From Deltaproteobacteria bacterium (GTDB lineage Bacteria > Myxococcota_A > UBA9042 > PHBI01), in NCBI GenBank assembly GCA_011526585.1, contig WYBB01000113.1, positions 62,001 to 126,000 of the forward strand: a stretch of DNA of 64,000 bases, in the 5' to 3' direction. Of this stretch, positions 52,109 to 63,533 are shown piece after piece. A program made the translations under genes and the position numbers. Below the pieces are notes generated by a model, which was not told the origin of the DNA, searched no databases, and saw only the letters and a list, made by a program, of their open reading frames with translations. The first letter of the stretch is position 1; each line of letters starts with the position of its first letter.

Positions 52109-54895
52109 TCACAGCCAGCGCAGCTCGGTCTTGCCGAAGAGGCGCACGCGCCGCAAGAGCACGTCGGCGACGAGGAAGCCGAGCGCCCACGGCAGCGGCT
52201 CGGGCCAGAGGGGCACGTGGCTCCGCGTGACGGCGTCGCCGACGTCGAAGAGGGTCTCGGGGCTCGGGTTCTTCTGGCCGCCGGTCTGGGCGGCGAGCGC
52301 TTCGAGCGCCGACAGGTCGGGCGCGCCGACGAGGTGCTCGTCGGGGAAGGGCCAGGCGAGCGTGGCGAAGCTGCGATACGACGCGCCGCCGTCGTCGCCG
52401 GCGGGGCGCGGGGTGTGCTTGCCGCGCACGACGTAGGGGCCGTAGCTCGTCAGCGGCAGGCGGCCCTCGTAGCGCCCGGCGGCGACCTGCTCGAGGGTGA
52501 GCGGCAGCTCGCGGCCTTCGGGATCGGTGACGATGACCTCGCTCGTGACGCCGTCGATGAAGCGGTCTTCGTCGTCGATCGCGTCGACGCCGACCGTGAG
52601 GTGCGCGCCGTCGATCTCGGCGACCATGTGATAGCTCGGGTCCTCGGTCTCGGTGCGCAGGGTGTCGCGCACGAGCTGGCGCCAGAACTTGGCGTAGCCC
52701 GGCCAGCGCAGCCAGTAGTGCGACCAGCGGTTCTTCACGTCCGAGGTCCAGACGACGACCCGGCCGAGGCCGAGGCGCCAGCGTGCGAGGATCGGCTCGC
52801 CGAGGTGCGAGGTCATGATGACCTCGGCCTGCGGCTTGGCGCGGGTCGAGACGTAGCCGACGAGCGAGGGCGCGGCCTGCATGTCGAGCCCGCGGAAGAT
52901 CTGCAGGGTGCGGAAGCGCGGGTCGACGCGCGGCACGAACGGATCCTCGACCAGCGCCTTGCGCGTGACCTCGGAGGTCTCTTTCAGGAAGAGCTGCGGG
53001 ATGTTCTGGCCGCTGCTCGTGAAGTAGAAGCGGCCGTTGGCGACCTCGGCGACCTGGCGCAGGAGGGCCTGGTCGCTGCCGAGGCCGACCGCCACCGTCG
53101 AGATGGTGATGCGGTCGAGCGCCGCCTGGGAGGCGACCTCGACGATGCCGGCCGGGCTCGACTGGCCGTCGGTCAGCAGGATGATGTGCTTGACCTTGGC
53201 GTCGACCTTGGCGAGCGCGTTGTAGCCGTAGTCGAGCGCGGCGAAGATGTTGGTGCCGCCGCCGCTGCCGATGCGCGAGACGGCGTTGGTGATGCGCAGC
53301 GTGTTGATCGCGCGCGTCATCGGCAGGATCTCGTCGGGGCGCGAGTCGAAGGCGACGATGCCGAGGAGGTCGTCGGGCTGCAGCACCTCGAGCGTCTCGA
53401 TCGCCGCCTGCTTGGCGAGCTCGATCTTGGGGCCGGCCATCGAGCCCGAGCGATCGATGATCAACATCAGCGCGAGGTTCGGCGTCTCCTCCTTGCGCTG
53501 CACGTCGAGGCGCACCGGCAGCACGTCGCGCTCGAGGATCGTCTGGCCCCATCCGCCCGGTCCGAAGCTGTTCTCGCCACCCGCGAAGACGAGACCACCG
53601 CCCTTCCTGGCGTACTGCTCGAGCACGCGCATCTGCGTGCTCGACAGGTACTCCGCGCCCATCTCGCCGACCCGCGGCACGTCGGAGAGGAAGATCAGAT
53701 CGAAGCGCTCGGCCTCACCGAGCGTCGTCGGCGTACCGCGCGCGCCGCGCATCTCGACGTCGAAGTCCTCCTGCAGCGCCGCGGCGAGGTTCCTCTGATA
53801 GCGCGCCTCGCCCTCGACATAGAGCACCTTGGGGCGCTCGGGCACGTCGATCGGCAGCTCGTAGCGGTTGTTGCTGGCGAAGCGATCCTCGCCCGCGTCG
53901 ATGGGGCTGCACTGCACGGCGACCTTCTTGTCGCCGCCCTCCTTGACGGTGAGCTCGTGCTCGATCGCGCTGTCGCCGGCCGCGAGCTCGTGCTCGGCGC
54001 CGGTCTCGACGACGCCGTCGAGCTGTACCTCGCAGCGCGCGCGCATGGCGCGGCTCGCCTTGATCTGCGTCTTCACGACGAACGGCACGCGCGCCTGGAT
54101 CTGATCGGGCACCTCGAGCTTGAGCACCATCAGCTCGTTCGGCCGCTCGATCGGGCCGAGGTCGAGCCAGTGCACCGGCACGCCGAAACCGACCAGCGTA
54201 TCCGCCTCGGCCGCCAGCGAGCCCTCGGTCTCGAGCCCGTCGGTCGCCACCACCAGCCGCGGCAGCTGCCCCTCGGGGAAGAGCGTCAGTGCCAGCCGCA
54301 ACCCCGCCTGCAGGTTCGACGACGGTGCGCGTCCCTCGGGCGGCGGCAGACGCGGCAAGGGCGGAACGCTCAGCGAATCGGGCGCGCTGCCCGGCGTCAT
54401 CGCCGGCAACGGCACCTCGATCGCGCCGTTGGCGAAAGCGACCACGCGCACCTCGGGGCGCTCACCCTCGGGTCGCGCCAGCGCGGCGCGCAAGGTCCCT
54501 TCGATCGCCGCGCGCGCAGCCTCGAGCGCCTGGTCGGGCATCGACTCGGAGACGTCGACCACGTAGACCGTCGCCGCCTTCTTCGGCGTCTCCTCGACCT
54601 TCTGCACGTCGACGAGCGCGAGCGCGAGCGCCCCCACGAACGCCGACTTGAGCGCAATCGACAGCGCCTGCTGCGTCTTGGGCAGATCCGAGAGCGTGTG
54701 CGCGCGCACCGCGATGAAGACCGGCACCAGCGCGAGCACCCACGCCATCTCCGGCGCGCGCACGAGGTAGCCCGCCTCGGCCAGGGCCGCGAGCCAGCCC
54801 GGGCCCTCGGCCTGGATCACGAGGTAGCCCGCGACGCCGAGCGCGAGCGCCAGCGCGTACTGCGCCGCGATCCAGATCCAGCGGCGCCCGCTCAT
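52109..54895 (-). CDS. Membrane protein with two VWA domains and a GATase1-like insert
   Basis: 928 residues. Two or three N-terminal membrane helices (AAQYALALALGVAGYLVI, MAWVLALVPVFIAVRA) lead to a first VWA domain (VYVVDVSESMPDQ), then a glutamine-amidotransferase-like fold (PKVLYVEGEARYQ, LEQYARKGGGLVFAGGENSF), then a second VWA domain with an intact MIDAS (LMLIIDRSGSMAGPK) and a C-terminal helix (PLPWALGFLVADVLLRRVRL). Such proteins are partners of MoxR ATPases. The ATG at 54895 overlaps the previous gene as ATGA. Confidence 0.88.
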   Translation of the reverse strand: MSGRRWIWIAAQYALALALGVAGYLVIQAEGPGWLAALAEAGYLVRAPEMAWVLALVPVFIAVRAHTLSDLPKTQQALSIALKSAFVGALALALVDVQKVEETPKKAATVYVVDVSESMPDQALEAARAAIEGTLRAALARPEGERPEVRVVAFANGAIEVPLPAMTPGSAPDSLSVPPLPRLPPPEGRAPSSNLQAGLRLALTLFPEGQLPRLVVATDGLETEGSLAAEADTLVGFGVPVHWLDLGPIERPNELMVLKLEVPDQIQARVPFVVKTQIKASRAMRARCEVQLDGVVETGAEHELAAGDSAIEHELTVKEGGDKKVAVQCSPIDAGEDRFASNNRYELPIDVPERPKVLYVEGEARYQRNLAAALQEDFDVEMRGARGTPTTLGEAERFDLIFLSDVPRVGEMGAEYLSSTQMRVLEQYARKGGGLVFAGGENSFGPGGWGQTILERDVLPVRLDVQRKEETPNLALMLIIDRSGSMAGPKIELAKQAAIETLEVLQPDDLLGIVAFDSRPDEILPMTRAINTLRITNAVSRIGSGGGTNIFAALDYGYNALAKVDAKVKHIILLTDGQSSPAGIVEVASQAALDRITISTVAVGLGSDQALLRQVAEVANGRFYFTSSGQNIPQLFLKETSEVTRKALVEDPFVPRVDPRFRTLQIFRGLDMQAAPSLVGYVSTRAKPQAEVIMTSHLGEPILARWRLGLGRVVVWTSDVKNRWSHYWLRWPGYAKFWRQLVRDTLRTETEDPSYHMVAEIDGAHLTVGVDAIDDEDRFIDGVTSEVIVTDPEGRELPLTLEQVAAGRYEGRLPLTSYGPYVVRGKHTPRPAGDDGGASYRSFATLAWPFPDEHLVGAPDLSALEALAAQTGGQKNPSPETLFDVGDAVTRSHVPLWPEPLPWALGFLVADVLLRRVRLFGKTELRWL

Positions 54896-56874
54896 ATCGT
54901 CACCCGGCGATGCCAGGTGATCCACTCGACGAGGACCAGCCCGAGCGCCATCAGCAGCAGCACGCGCCAGAAGTCGGCGAGCCACGGGTTCTGCTCGGCC
55001 GGCTCGAGCTCGGGCGCGACCGGCGCGGCGTAGTCACCGGCGCGCGGGGCGATGCGGCTCTCCTCGGGCGAAAGCAGGTTGACGGCGATCGCGCTCGGCG
55101 GGGCGGGCTCGCCGTCGTCGCCGACGGCGGTCGGGTCGACGACCTCCCAGATCCCGAGGCGGCTCGCGCCGAAGTGCACGCGCTCGCCGACGCGCCGCGC
55201 GGTGGCGGTGGTGTCGTCGGGACCGATGACGGCGGGCGCAGGGTCGGTGCCGGGCACGCCGAGCGCGAGCGGCACGCCTGCGCGGTTGGGCTGCAGGAGC
55301 CCCTCGGCGTCCTGCCAGAACCAGGAGATCGCGTTGACCACCAGGATCGGGAAGGCATAGTTCATCGGCAGGAGCGAGTGGCGGAGATCGAAGGAGAGCA
55401 CCACGTAGCGGCGCGCCTCCTCGCCGTCACCGATGACGCGGGTGAAGAGGAGCGGCGCGCCGCCCTTGGCGGCGACGACGACCTCGTCCTTGCGATCGGT
55501 CGCGTAGACCGGGGTCTCCAGCGCGTTCATGTCGGCGAAGCTGACGTGGCGTGCGAGCGGGTGACGCTTGTCGACGCGCGCGACCTCGGGCTGCTCGAGC
55601 ACGCCGGTGGCGGTGAAGGTCGCGCCGGGTCGCGGCGCGATCACGAAGTAGTTGCCGGGTCGCTCGAGGTCGACCGGGACGGCGTCGACGACAGTGACGT
55701 CGAAGCCCTCGGGGCCGCGGTACTCGGCGGGCGTGCGCGTGGTGAGCGCGACGTTCTCGCGCAGGAAGAGGGCGGCGTTGATGAAGAGGTTGCCCTCGGT
55801 CACGAGCTGGACCTTCAGGGTCTTGCGCTCGGGCACGACGGCGAAGGCGACGTCGTCACGAGAGAACGCGTCGCGCAGCGGGTCCTCGGCGGCGACGACC
55901 AAGCGCGCGGCGACGCGGCTGCCGGCGAACTTGAGCTCGTCGATGTGCGCGCGCACGGTCTCGCCCGGCGGCAGGGTGAGCGGCTCGGCGTGCACGAGGC
56001 GCGCGGGCTCGAAGAAGTCGGGCTCGGAGCGCCCGCGCGGGTTGGCGTAGATGAAGAGCGTCGCCGCCACCGGGCGCGCGCTCTCGTTGCGCACCGCGTA
56101 CCAGGCGACGTAGGTCAGGCTGTCGTCGGGGTAGGGGCGCACGTTGAAGGCCTCGATGCCGATGTTGTCCGTCGCGGCGCCGACCTGCACCACCGACAGC
56201 GAGAGCGCGGCCCGGCGCGCTTCGGGGATCGGGTCGAAGGCCATGTCGGACACCAGGATCACCTCGCCGCCCTCGCGCCCGCGCAGCGCGTCTTCGGCCA
56301 GGCGCAGCGCGTCCTCGATCGCCGTCGGCGCGTCGAGGGCACCGCCCGGTGCGACCGCGTCGACCGCCGCCGCGAGCACTTGCGGGTCCGATGTCCAGAG
56401 CGTCAGCGGGCGCGTGCGCGCGTCGAGCTGCACGATCATCACGCGCTGGCTCGGGTGCACCGCCAGCTTGGCGACGATCTCCCTGGCCTTGTCCCTGGCG
56501 AGCTCGAGGCGCGTCCTGCCACCCTCGCTGGTCGCCATCGACGCCGAGGCGTCGATCACCACGAGCGCGTGCCGCGGCGGAGGGGGCTTCTCGTCCTCGT
56601 GGGTGCAGCCGGCGAAGCTCGCGACCCTGGGATCGCCGAGCGCGAGCACGACCAGCGCCACGATCGCCAGCTGCACGAGCAGCGAGCCGATGCGCTTGAG
56701 CGCGCGAAAGAGCGAGCTCGCCTGCTTCTCGACGACGACGCGCGACCACAGCGGCGAGAACGGCACCTGCACGCGACGGCGCTTGAGGCGCAGCACGTAG
56801 AGCAGCACCATGGCGCCGCCGAAGAGCGCGAAGAGCTTGCCGAGCTCGGCGAGGCTCTGGCCCTCCAGGGTCAC
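54892..56874 (-). CDS. BatA/VWA-type membrane protein
   Basis: 660 residues. N-terminal BatA-type helix (KLFALFGGAMVLLYVLRLKRRRVQVPF) and a second helix (SLLVQLAIVALVVLALGDP) precede a VWA domain with MIDAS DASASM. A large beta-rich periplasmic or lumenal region follows, then a C-terminal helix (VLLLMALGLVLVEWITW). GTG at 56874 shares GTGA with the stop of the DUF58 gene. The order MoxR-DUF58-BatA-VWA is the conserved aerotolerance-type operon layout, here acting probably on envelope proteins. Confidence 0.88.
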   Translation of the reverse strand: MTLEGQSLAELGKLFALFGGAMVLLYVLRLKRRRVQVPFSPLWSRVVVEKQASSLFRALKRIGSLLVQLAIVALVVLALGDPRVASFAGCTHEDEKPPPPRHALVVIDASASMATSEGGRTRLELARDKAREIVAKLAVHPSQRVMIVQLDARTRPLTLWTSDPQVLAAAVDAVAPGGALDAPTAIEDALRLAEDALRGREGGEVILVSDMAFDPIPEARRAALSLSVVQVGAATDNIGIEAFNVRPYPDDSLTYVAWYAVRNESARPVAATLFIYANPRGRSEPDFFEPARLVHAEPLTLPPGETVRAHIDELKFAGSRVAARLVVAAEDPLRDAFSRDDVAFAVVPERKTLKVQLVTEGNLFINAALFLRENVALTTRTPAEYRGPEGFDVTVVDAVPVDLERPGNYFVIAPRPGATFTATGVLEQPEVARVDKRHPLARHVSFADMNALETPVYATDRKDEVVVAAKGGAPLLFTRVIGDGEEARRYVVLSFDLRHSLLPMNYAFPILVVNAISWFWQDAEGLLQPNRAGVPLALGVPGTDPAPAVIGPDDTTATARRVGERVHFGASRLGIWEVVDPTAVGDDGEPAPPSAIAVNLLSPEESRIAPRAGDYAAPVAPELEPAEQNPWLADFWRVLLLMALGLVLVEWITWHRRVTI

Positions 56875-57877
56875 TTGAGGATCCCTCCGCTGCGCAGCAT
56901 GCCGATCACCAGATCGTCGAAGGGGGTCTGCACGCTCGCCTGGAAGTAGGGGATCTGGCGACTCTTGCAGTGGCCTTCGAGCTCGCTCGAGAACGCCTTG
57001 TGGGCGGCGCGGTACTTGTCGAGGAGGCGCGGCGTGAGCGTGATCTCCTTGGTCTGGTTGGTCTCGACGTCGACCAGTAGGATGTCACCGCGCAGGTTGG
57101 GGTGGAGCTCGCGCTCGTCGACGAGCTGCACGACGACGGGCTCGAAGCGGTGGTAGCGCAGCAGGTTCAGGCCCTCCTCCCAACCGTCTTGCGCGTAGAA
57201 GTCGGAGAGCACGACCACCAGCCCGCGGCGCTTGGTGTCGTGCACGAAGGCGCGCATCGTCTCGCCCAGCGTCGTCGCGCCGCCCGGGTCGACCTTGCGC
57301 AGGAACTCGAGGATGCGAAAGATCTGTGCCTTGCCGCGCGCCGGCATCAGGCGCTGGCCGAGCTTCTCGCTGAAGGTGACGAGGCTCGCGCGATCGAGGC
57401 TCGCCAGCGCGATGTAGGCCAGGGCGGCGGCGATGCGTCGCGCCTGATCGAGCTTGGTGCGGGCCGGGCTCAGCCGCTCGCGCGTCGCGATCGCGGACGC
57501 TTCGCCGTGGGCAGCCTGTGCGCGCGGCGACGGCGGCAAGGCCGGCGCGTGACGCCCGACGTCCATCGAGGCCGACGCGTCGACCAGCAGATAGATGTAG
57601 AGGTCCTCCTCCTCCTCGTATTGGCGCAGGAGCAGCTTGCCCAGGCGCGCGTACACGTTCCAGTCGATGTGCTTGAAGTCGTCGCCAGGCGAGTAGCGCC
57701 GGTGGTCGGCGAACTCGAGGCCGGCGCCGAGCTTGCGCGAGCGCCGCTCGCCGCGCTCGGCGCTGGCGATCGCCTTGCGCGCGACGATGTCGAGGTACTC
57801 GAGGCGCTTGAGGAACGCGTCGTCGAAGAGCGCGTCGTCCGCGCGCGCGCCCGCGCCGGCTCGGGCGGCCTCGACCC

Positions 57878-57881
<4 letters not shown>
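56871..57881 (-). CDS. DUF58 domain protein (VWA-like MoxR partner)
   Basis: 336 residues with the DUF58 hallmarks RSRKLGAGLEFADHRRYSPG and DDFKHIDWNVYARLGKL, followed by a VWA-like fold with DASASMD and a later SDFYAQDGW strand. A Pro/Ala-rich insertion (RHAPALPPSPRAQAAHGEAS) interrupts the VWA core after the MIDAS. It is cytosolic. GTG at 57881 overlaps the MoxR stop as GTGA, so expression is coupled. Confidence 0.92.
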
Positions 57882-58864
<983 letters not shown>

Positions 58865-58910
58865 CGAAGTAGCGTCCTGGTCGGAGTGGGTTGGTGGGAG
58901 GATCGCGTGC

Positions 58911-60923
58911 TCAGCGCGGCCGGATCAGGTCGAAGTAGCGCCGCACGTAGGTGCGCTTGCCGGGCGGGATGTGCTCCTTTTCGAGCGCGTCCTCGACGAC
59001 CCCGGCGTAGTCCTGGTGCACCTCGCGGTAGGCGCGCGAGGCGAACCCCTTCTGGGCCGCGCTCATGACGACCTTCGTCTTGGACGGGCCCTCGCCGTGC
59101 ATGCCGGGCACGAAGTCCGGCTGCACCTCGAACGCGTCGAGCCCGGTCTTGTTGCCGAGCACGTTCGGGTCGTGGCCTTCGCCGATCCCGTCCTGCCCGA
59201 GCGCCGGATCGCCGCCGCCCTGACCCTTGCCCGGCAGCGGCACGCCGCCCTTGCCCTGGTCCTGACCGAGCAGCACGATCTCGCCGCCTTCACCCGGCCC
59301 CTCGCCGAGCATCAGCGTCGGGTCCTGGCCCTCGCCGCGCGCGCCCTCTTCGAACCGTCGCGCGGCGTCGCCGTCTTCTCCGCCCTGGCCGTCACGGCCG
59401 GCCTCCTGCCCGCGCTGGCCCTCGTCGCCGCCCTGGCCGGCCTGCCCACGCCGCATCATCTCGCGCACATCGACCATGCGCCCCTGGGCGACGCGCATCT
59501 GCTTTCGCCCCTGCCCCTGTCGCGCCATGCGCTCGAGCGTGTCGATGGCGCGCTCGAGCTCCTCGCGCGTCATGCCCTGAGCGCCGCCCTGTCCGTCCTG
59601 GCCTTCCTGCCCCTCTTGCCCCGCCTGCTGCCGGCGCTGCTCCGCCTGCGGCCCCTCGTCACCGCCCGCTTCTTCGAGCGCCTCCGCGAGCCGTCGCAGC
59701 ATGTCCTGGGCCGCCTCGCTGAGCTCGTCGGAGAGGCGCTCGAGCTGGCGCTGCGGCTCGCTCATCGCGCCCGCCTCGTCGTCGAGCTGCTCCAGGCGCC
59801 GCTCGGTGTCCTTCAGGCGATCGCGATCGCGCTTGGCGAAGCGATCCTTTTCGCGCGCCTCCTTGTCCTTGAGTCGATCGCGCTCCTTCTTCAGGCGGTC
59901 GCGCTCCTTCTGGCGCTCGCTCTCGATCGCGTCGGCGAGCTCTTCCAGATCCTTGGCGATCTTCTTGATGTCCCGCTCGTTCAGCGCCTGCTCGCGGAGC
60001 TTCTCGCGCAAGCCCTCGAGCGCCTCGGCCGCCTCGCGCAGGTCCTGCTCCTTGAGCGCCTCGAGCATCGGCCTGAGCTCTTCGTGCGCACGCCTGGCCT
60101 TCTCGGCCGCCGCCGCCAGCCGCTCCTCCGCCTCCTCCGCGCCCGCGAGGTGCTCCTCCTGCCACGCCTCCAGCGCCTTCTCCAGCGCTGCCAGCCGCGC
60201 GTGCGCGTCCTCGGGCGAGATCCGCCCCTCCTGCAGCGCGCGGATGAGATCGTTGAGCTCGTCGAGGAAGCGCTTGATCCTCTCGTCGGCTGCGACCTTC
60301 GTCTCCTCCTCCAGCGCTTCGGCCAGGGTCTCCAGCCGCTCCTTGTCCTCGTCGCGGATCGCCGCCTTGTCGAACGCGCACGGCGGCGGTACCACCACCC
60401 TGGCCAGCACCTGCCCGTGCGCGACCCCGACCGGCACCTCGAAGACGAAGACCGCCGGCGCGGTCAGCGCCAGCGCCACCGCCAGCGCCAGCGCCGCCGC
60501 CGCGAACGCACCCCAGCGCCACGGCGCCGTCGCTGCCGGCCGCGCGCGCGCGATCACCCCGAGCGCGTCCTCGACCGCCGCCTCCTGCATCGGCGTGCGC
60601 TCGGGCAGCCGCGCGAACGCCAACGCCGAGCCGAGCCGCGAGTGCAACCCGCCCGACGCGTCGAGCGCCGCCGCCAGCGCGATATCGCCCAGCCGCCGCG
60701 CCAGCCCGAGCGCGATCCCCGCCGCCGGCAGCGCCACCGCGACCGCGCCGCCCACCCACAGCCACGCCGTCGGCAGCGCACGCACCTTCACCAGCACGAC
60801 CAGCACCGCGAAGACGAAGAGCCCTATCGCCCCACCGAGGAGGCCATGGCGCAGCGCGATCTGGGCGCGGATCCGCCACCTGAGCCGCCGCACCACCTTC
60901 TCGATCGCCGCCACCGCGTGCAA
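58911..60923 (-). CDS. Coiled-coil membrane protein (DUF4175-like), N-terminal helices
   Basis: 670 residues. TTG at 60923 has GGGGTGGG upstream; GTG at 60914 is an alternative. Two membrane hairpins (about 22-75 and 137-162) are followed by a highly charged Glu/Lys/Arg coiled coil (about 185-430), then a Gly/Gln/Glu-rich region (about 430-590) and a compact C-terminal domain (FASRAYREVHQDYAGVVEDA). The layout fits the DUF4175 proteins found in MoxR-VWA clusters. Function is unknown, probably structural. Confidence 0.82.
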   Translation of the reverse strand: MHAVAAIEKVVRRLRWRIRAQIALRHGLLGGAIGLFVFAVLVVLVKVRALPTAWLWVGGAVAVALPAAGIALGLARRLGDIALAAALDASGGLHSRLGSALAFARLPERTPMQEAAVEDALGVIARARPAATAPWRWGAFAAAALALAVALALTAPAVFVFEVPVGVAHGQVLARVVVPPPCAFDKAAIRDEDKERLETLAEALEEETKVAADERIKRFLDELNDLIRALQEGRISPEDAHARLAALEKALEAWQEEHLAGAEEAEERLAAAAEKARRAHEELRPMLEALKEQDLREAAEALEGLREKLREQALNERDIKKIAKDLEELADAIESERQKERDRLKKERDRLKDKEAREKDRFAKRDRDRLKDTERRLEQLDDEAGAMSEPQRQLERLSDELSEAAQDMLRRLAEALEEAGGDEGPQAEQRRQQAGQEGQEGQDGQGGAQGMTREELERAIDTLERMARQGQGRKQMRVAQGRMVDVREMMRRGQAGQGGDEGQRGQEAGRDGQGGEDGDAARRFEEGARGEGQDPTLMLGEGPGEGGEIVLLGQDQGKGGVPLPGKGQGGGDPALGQDGIGEGHDPNVLGNKTGLDAFEVQPDFVPGMHGEGPSKTKVVMSAAQKGFASRAYREVHQDYAGVVEDALEKEHIPPGKRTYVRRYFDLIRPR

Positions 60924-61025
60924 AGCCCACCCCGGGTTCGAGTCATCGAAGCATCGGACACGAACATCCTAGCGGAAAGTTCCATTTCGCGGCGAGCACC
61001 CCACGGTCAGGCTCGGGCCGCCTCC

Positions 61026-63434
61026 TCACTCGGAGGTCGCGGTCGCGTCCGGCGCGCCCACCGGGCTGAGATCGATCGTCGCCAGCTCGCCGCCGTAGAG
61101 CCAGCGGTAGCGTGCCCAGGTCTGGGTCACGCTCTTGGCGTAGAGGTGGGCCTCGCGATACGGGATGCGCTCGACGAACTCGTCGACCTCGACGTCGCCG
61201 AACTGCCGCCGCCACTTCGCCACCGCCCCGCCGCCCGCGTTGTAGCCGGCCGACGCCAGCGGCAGCACCTTGTGCCGCCCGAGCAGCCGCTCGAGGTACT
61301 TCGTGCCGAGCTCGACCGCGACCTCGGGGCGCATGAGGTTGTCGCGCGTCGGCTCGTGCTCGGTGCCGCGCGAGAGGAACTTCGCCGTCGGCAAGATGAT
61401 CTGCATGAGCCCGATCGCGTTGGCCCAGCTCACCGCCTCGGGATCGAAGTTCGACTCGACCCGCATCACCGCCCAGATCCAGAAGGGATCGAGCGCGCGC
61501 TCCTCGGCCCAGCGCCGCACGTGCGGCAGGAACGGGCGCGGGTAGGCGAGCTTCCACGGCTCGGCCGCCGCCCCGACCGGGAACGGCAGCCCACGCTCGG
61601 CCTCGAGCCAGCGCGCGATCCGCATCGAGCGCGGGTAGCCGCCCGCGAGCTGCTGCACCTCGACGCGCAGCCAGTCCCACGCGTCACCCGCCGGCCGCGC
61701 GTCCTTCGCCACCGCGTCGAGCTCCTCCTCGACCAGCGCCAGGAAGGGCGAGGCGCGATCGTGCCGCGCGCCCGCGATGCGCGCCCACTCCACCGCGCGC
61801 CGGAAGTGCACGTCGCGCCACAGCGCCGCCGGCACGCGCAGGTCGGGCGGTCCGACCGGCCCCGGCACCGCGGGCACCAGCGTCTCGACCGCGTCCGCCT
61901 CGGTCCCGTCGGCGGTGAGCCGCGACAGCGCGAGCACCGCGTACCAGGACAGCGGGTGGCTCTGGAAGACCTCGCGCCACGCCGCGCGCGCCTCGTCCTG
62001 CTTGCCGAGCTCCCATAGCGCGCGCCCGCGCCAGTAGCGATAGCGCCCCGGGTGGCGCCCGGGCACGTCGTCGGGCGCGATCGCCAGCACCTGCTCGGTC
62101 GTGCGCAGCACCTCCTCCCACTTCCTCGCTTCGACGTGCGGTCCGACCAGGTCCCAGGCGACCGCGTCGGCCATGTCCCCCTGCGGATAGCGGCGCAGCG
62201 TGGCGAGCAGCGTCTTGGTCTGGCGCTTCTTGCGCTTGTCGCTCTCGGCCAAGAGCAGCAGCGCGTCGTCCGCGGTCGAGCGCTCCGGGAACTCGTCGGC
62301 GTGCGCCTGCAGGAGCTTGCGCGCCTGCTTGGGGTCCTTGGCCAGCCGCGCGCGCCCGCCGAGGAAGGTCGCCCAGGCGCGCGGCTCGCCCTCGCAAGCG
62401 AGCGCCTTTTTGTAATAATCCCAGGCCTTTTCGAGCGCCCCCTCGTCGTCCTTCTTCTTGCGCTCGGCCGCGCGCCCGAGCAGGATCCACGCCTCGCAGG
62501 CGGCCTCCTTCGGCGCCTTCAGCGTGCCGATCACCCCGCGCATCGCGTCGAAGCGCCACGCCGCAAAGAGCGCTTCGCCCAGGCGCAAGCGCTCGCGCGC
62601 CGAGAGCTCACTCACCGGCAGCTCGCGCAGCGCCTCCTTGCCGAGCTCGTCGCTCGGGAAGCGCACCGCCAGCTCGAGCCGCGCCGCCTTGGCGCCCGCC
62701 TCGTCCCGCGCCTTGTCCCTGAGCCGCGCCAGCTCGGCCCATGACGCCGCCAGAAGCCGCTCGGGCCACCGCGCCGCCGCCTCGGCGAGCGCCGCCAGCG
62801 CCGCCTCCCCCTGGTCGTCCGCCAGGAGCAACGCCGTCCTCAGCGCCAGCGCGCGCCCGAGGTGGATCGATCCCGCTTCGACCTTGTCGAGCGCCGCCAG
62901 CGCCGCCCGACGATCCTCGACCCGCTCGGCGCGCCCGCCGTGGGCATGCAGCTCGGCCGCGCGCACCCACGCCGCGTCCGCCATCAGCGGCCACTCACCC
63001 GCCAGCCGCTCGAGCTGCGCCAGCGCGCCCGTCCGGTCCTCGTCGGTGAGGAGCCACGCCGCCATCAGCCGCGCCGCCGGCGCCCGCGGATCGTCGGCGT
63101 GCGCGTTGGCGAATGCCTCGAAGCCGTCGATGGCCGCGCCGCGCTCACCCGCCTCCCACGCGAGCATCGCCTCGTGCAAAGGGTCCAGCTCGAAGTACGG
63201 CGCCAGGGTCTCGAGCACCGGCGGGCTCTCGGGCCCCGGGCTCGCCACCGGCGGCGGGGGCGGGGCCTCCGGCTCGACCGCCTCGGCGACGTCTTCGCCG
63301 GAGACCCGCGCGTCGCTCCGCACTTCCTCGGGCGGCGCCTGCTCGCTGACGTTACCCGCCAGCTCGCGCGGCGTCTCGGGGGATGCACACGCGACGGGCA
63401 CGAGCACGGAAAGCACGATCAGTGAGCGCCTCAT
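61026..63434 (-). CDS. Soluble lytic murein transglycosylase (Slt-like lipoprotein)
   Basis: 802 residues. A signal peptide ends in a lipobox (LVPVAC). A Pro/Glu-rich tether follows, then a long helical superhelix of TPR-like repeats (about 80-580), and a C-terminal SLT domain (about 640-790) with the catalytic Glu in VMRVESNFDPEAVSW (near 661), IGLMQIILPTAK, and AGYNAGGGAV. It cleaves peptidoglycan with formation of 1,6-anhydro-MurNAc. ATG at 63434 follows AAGGAG. It is first in the leftward run leading to the MoxR-VWA genes. Confidence 0.92.
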   Translation of the reverse strand: MRRSLIVLSVLVPVACASPETPRELAGNVSEQAPPEEVRSDARVSGEDVAEAVEPEAPPPPPVASPGPESPPVLETLAPYFELDPLHEAMLAWEAGERGAAIDGFEAFANAHADDPRAPAARLMAAWLLTDEDRTGALAQLERLAGEWPLMADAAWVRAAELHAHGGRAERVEDRRAALAALDKVEAGSIHLGRALALRTALLLADDQGEAALAALAEAAARWPERLLAASWAELARLRDKARDEAGAKAARLELAVRFPSDELGKEALRELPVSELSARERLRLGEALFAAWRFDAMRGVIGTLKAPKEAACEAWILLGRAAERKKKDDEGALEKAWDYYKKALACEGEPRAWATFLGGRARLAKDPKQARKLLQAHADEFPERSTADDALLLLAESDKRKKRQTKTLLATLRRYPQGDMADAVAWDLVGPHVEARKWEEVLRTTEQVLAIAPDDVPGRHPGRYRYWRGRALWELGKQDEARAAWREVFQSHPLSWYAVLALSRLTADGTEADAVETLVPAVPGPVGPPDLRVPAALWRDVHFRRAVEWARIAGARHDRASPFLALVEEELDAVAKDARPAGDAWDWLRVEVQQLAGGYPRSMRIARWLEAERGLPFPVGAAAEPWKLAYPRPFLPHVRRWAEERALDPFWIWAVMRVESNFDPEAVSWANAIGLMQIILPTAKFLSRGTEHEPTRDNLMRPEVAVELGTKYLERLLGRHKVLPLASAGYNAGGGAVAKWRRQFGDVEVDEFVERIPYREAHLYAKSVTQTWARYRWLYGGELATIDLSPVGAPDATATSE

Positions 63435-63533
63435 CGGATCTCCTTGCGTAGCCCGAACCAACGATCACGTCGAGTAACGTGTTCCTCCCTGTCCCTTGCG
63501 CCGGGCCTGACGATCCACCATCCTGCTGCGCCA
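63435..63533. promoter_or_regulatory. Divergent promoter region (Slt / DTTP lipoprotein)
   Basis: 99 bp between two outward-facing lipoprotein genes. AAGGAG for the leftward gene is visible; no clear -10/-35 pair was recognised. Confidence 0.45.
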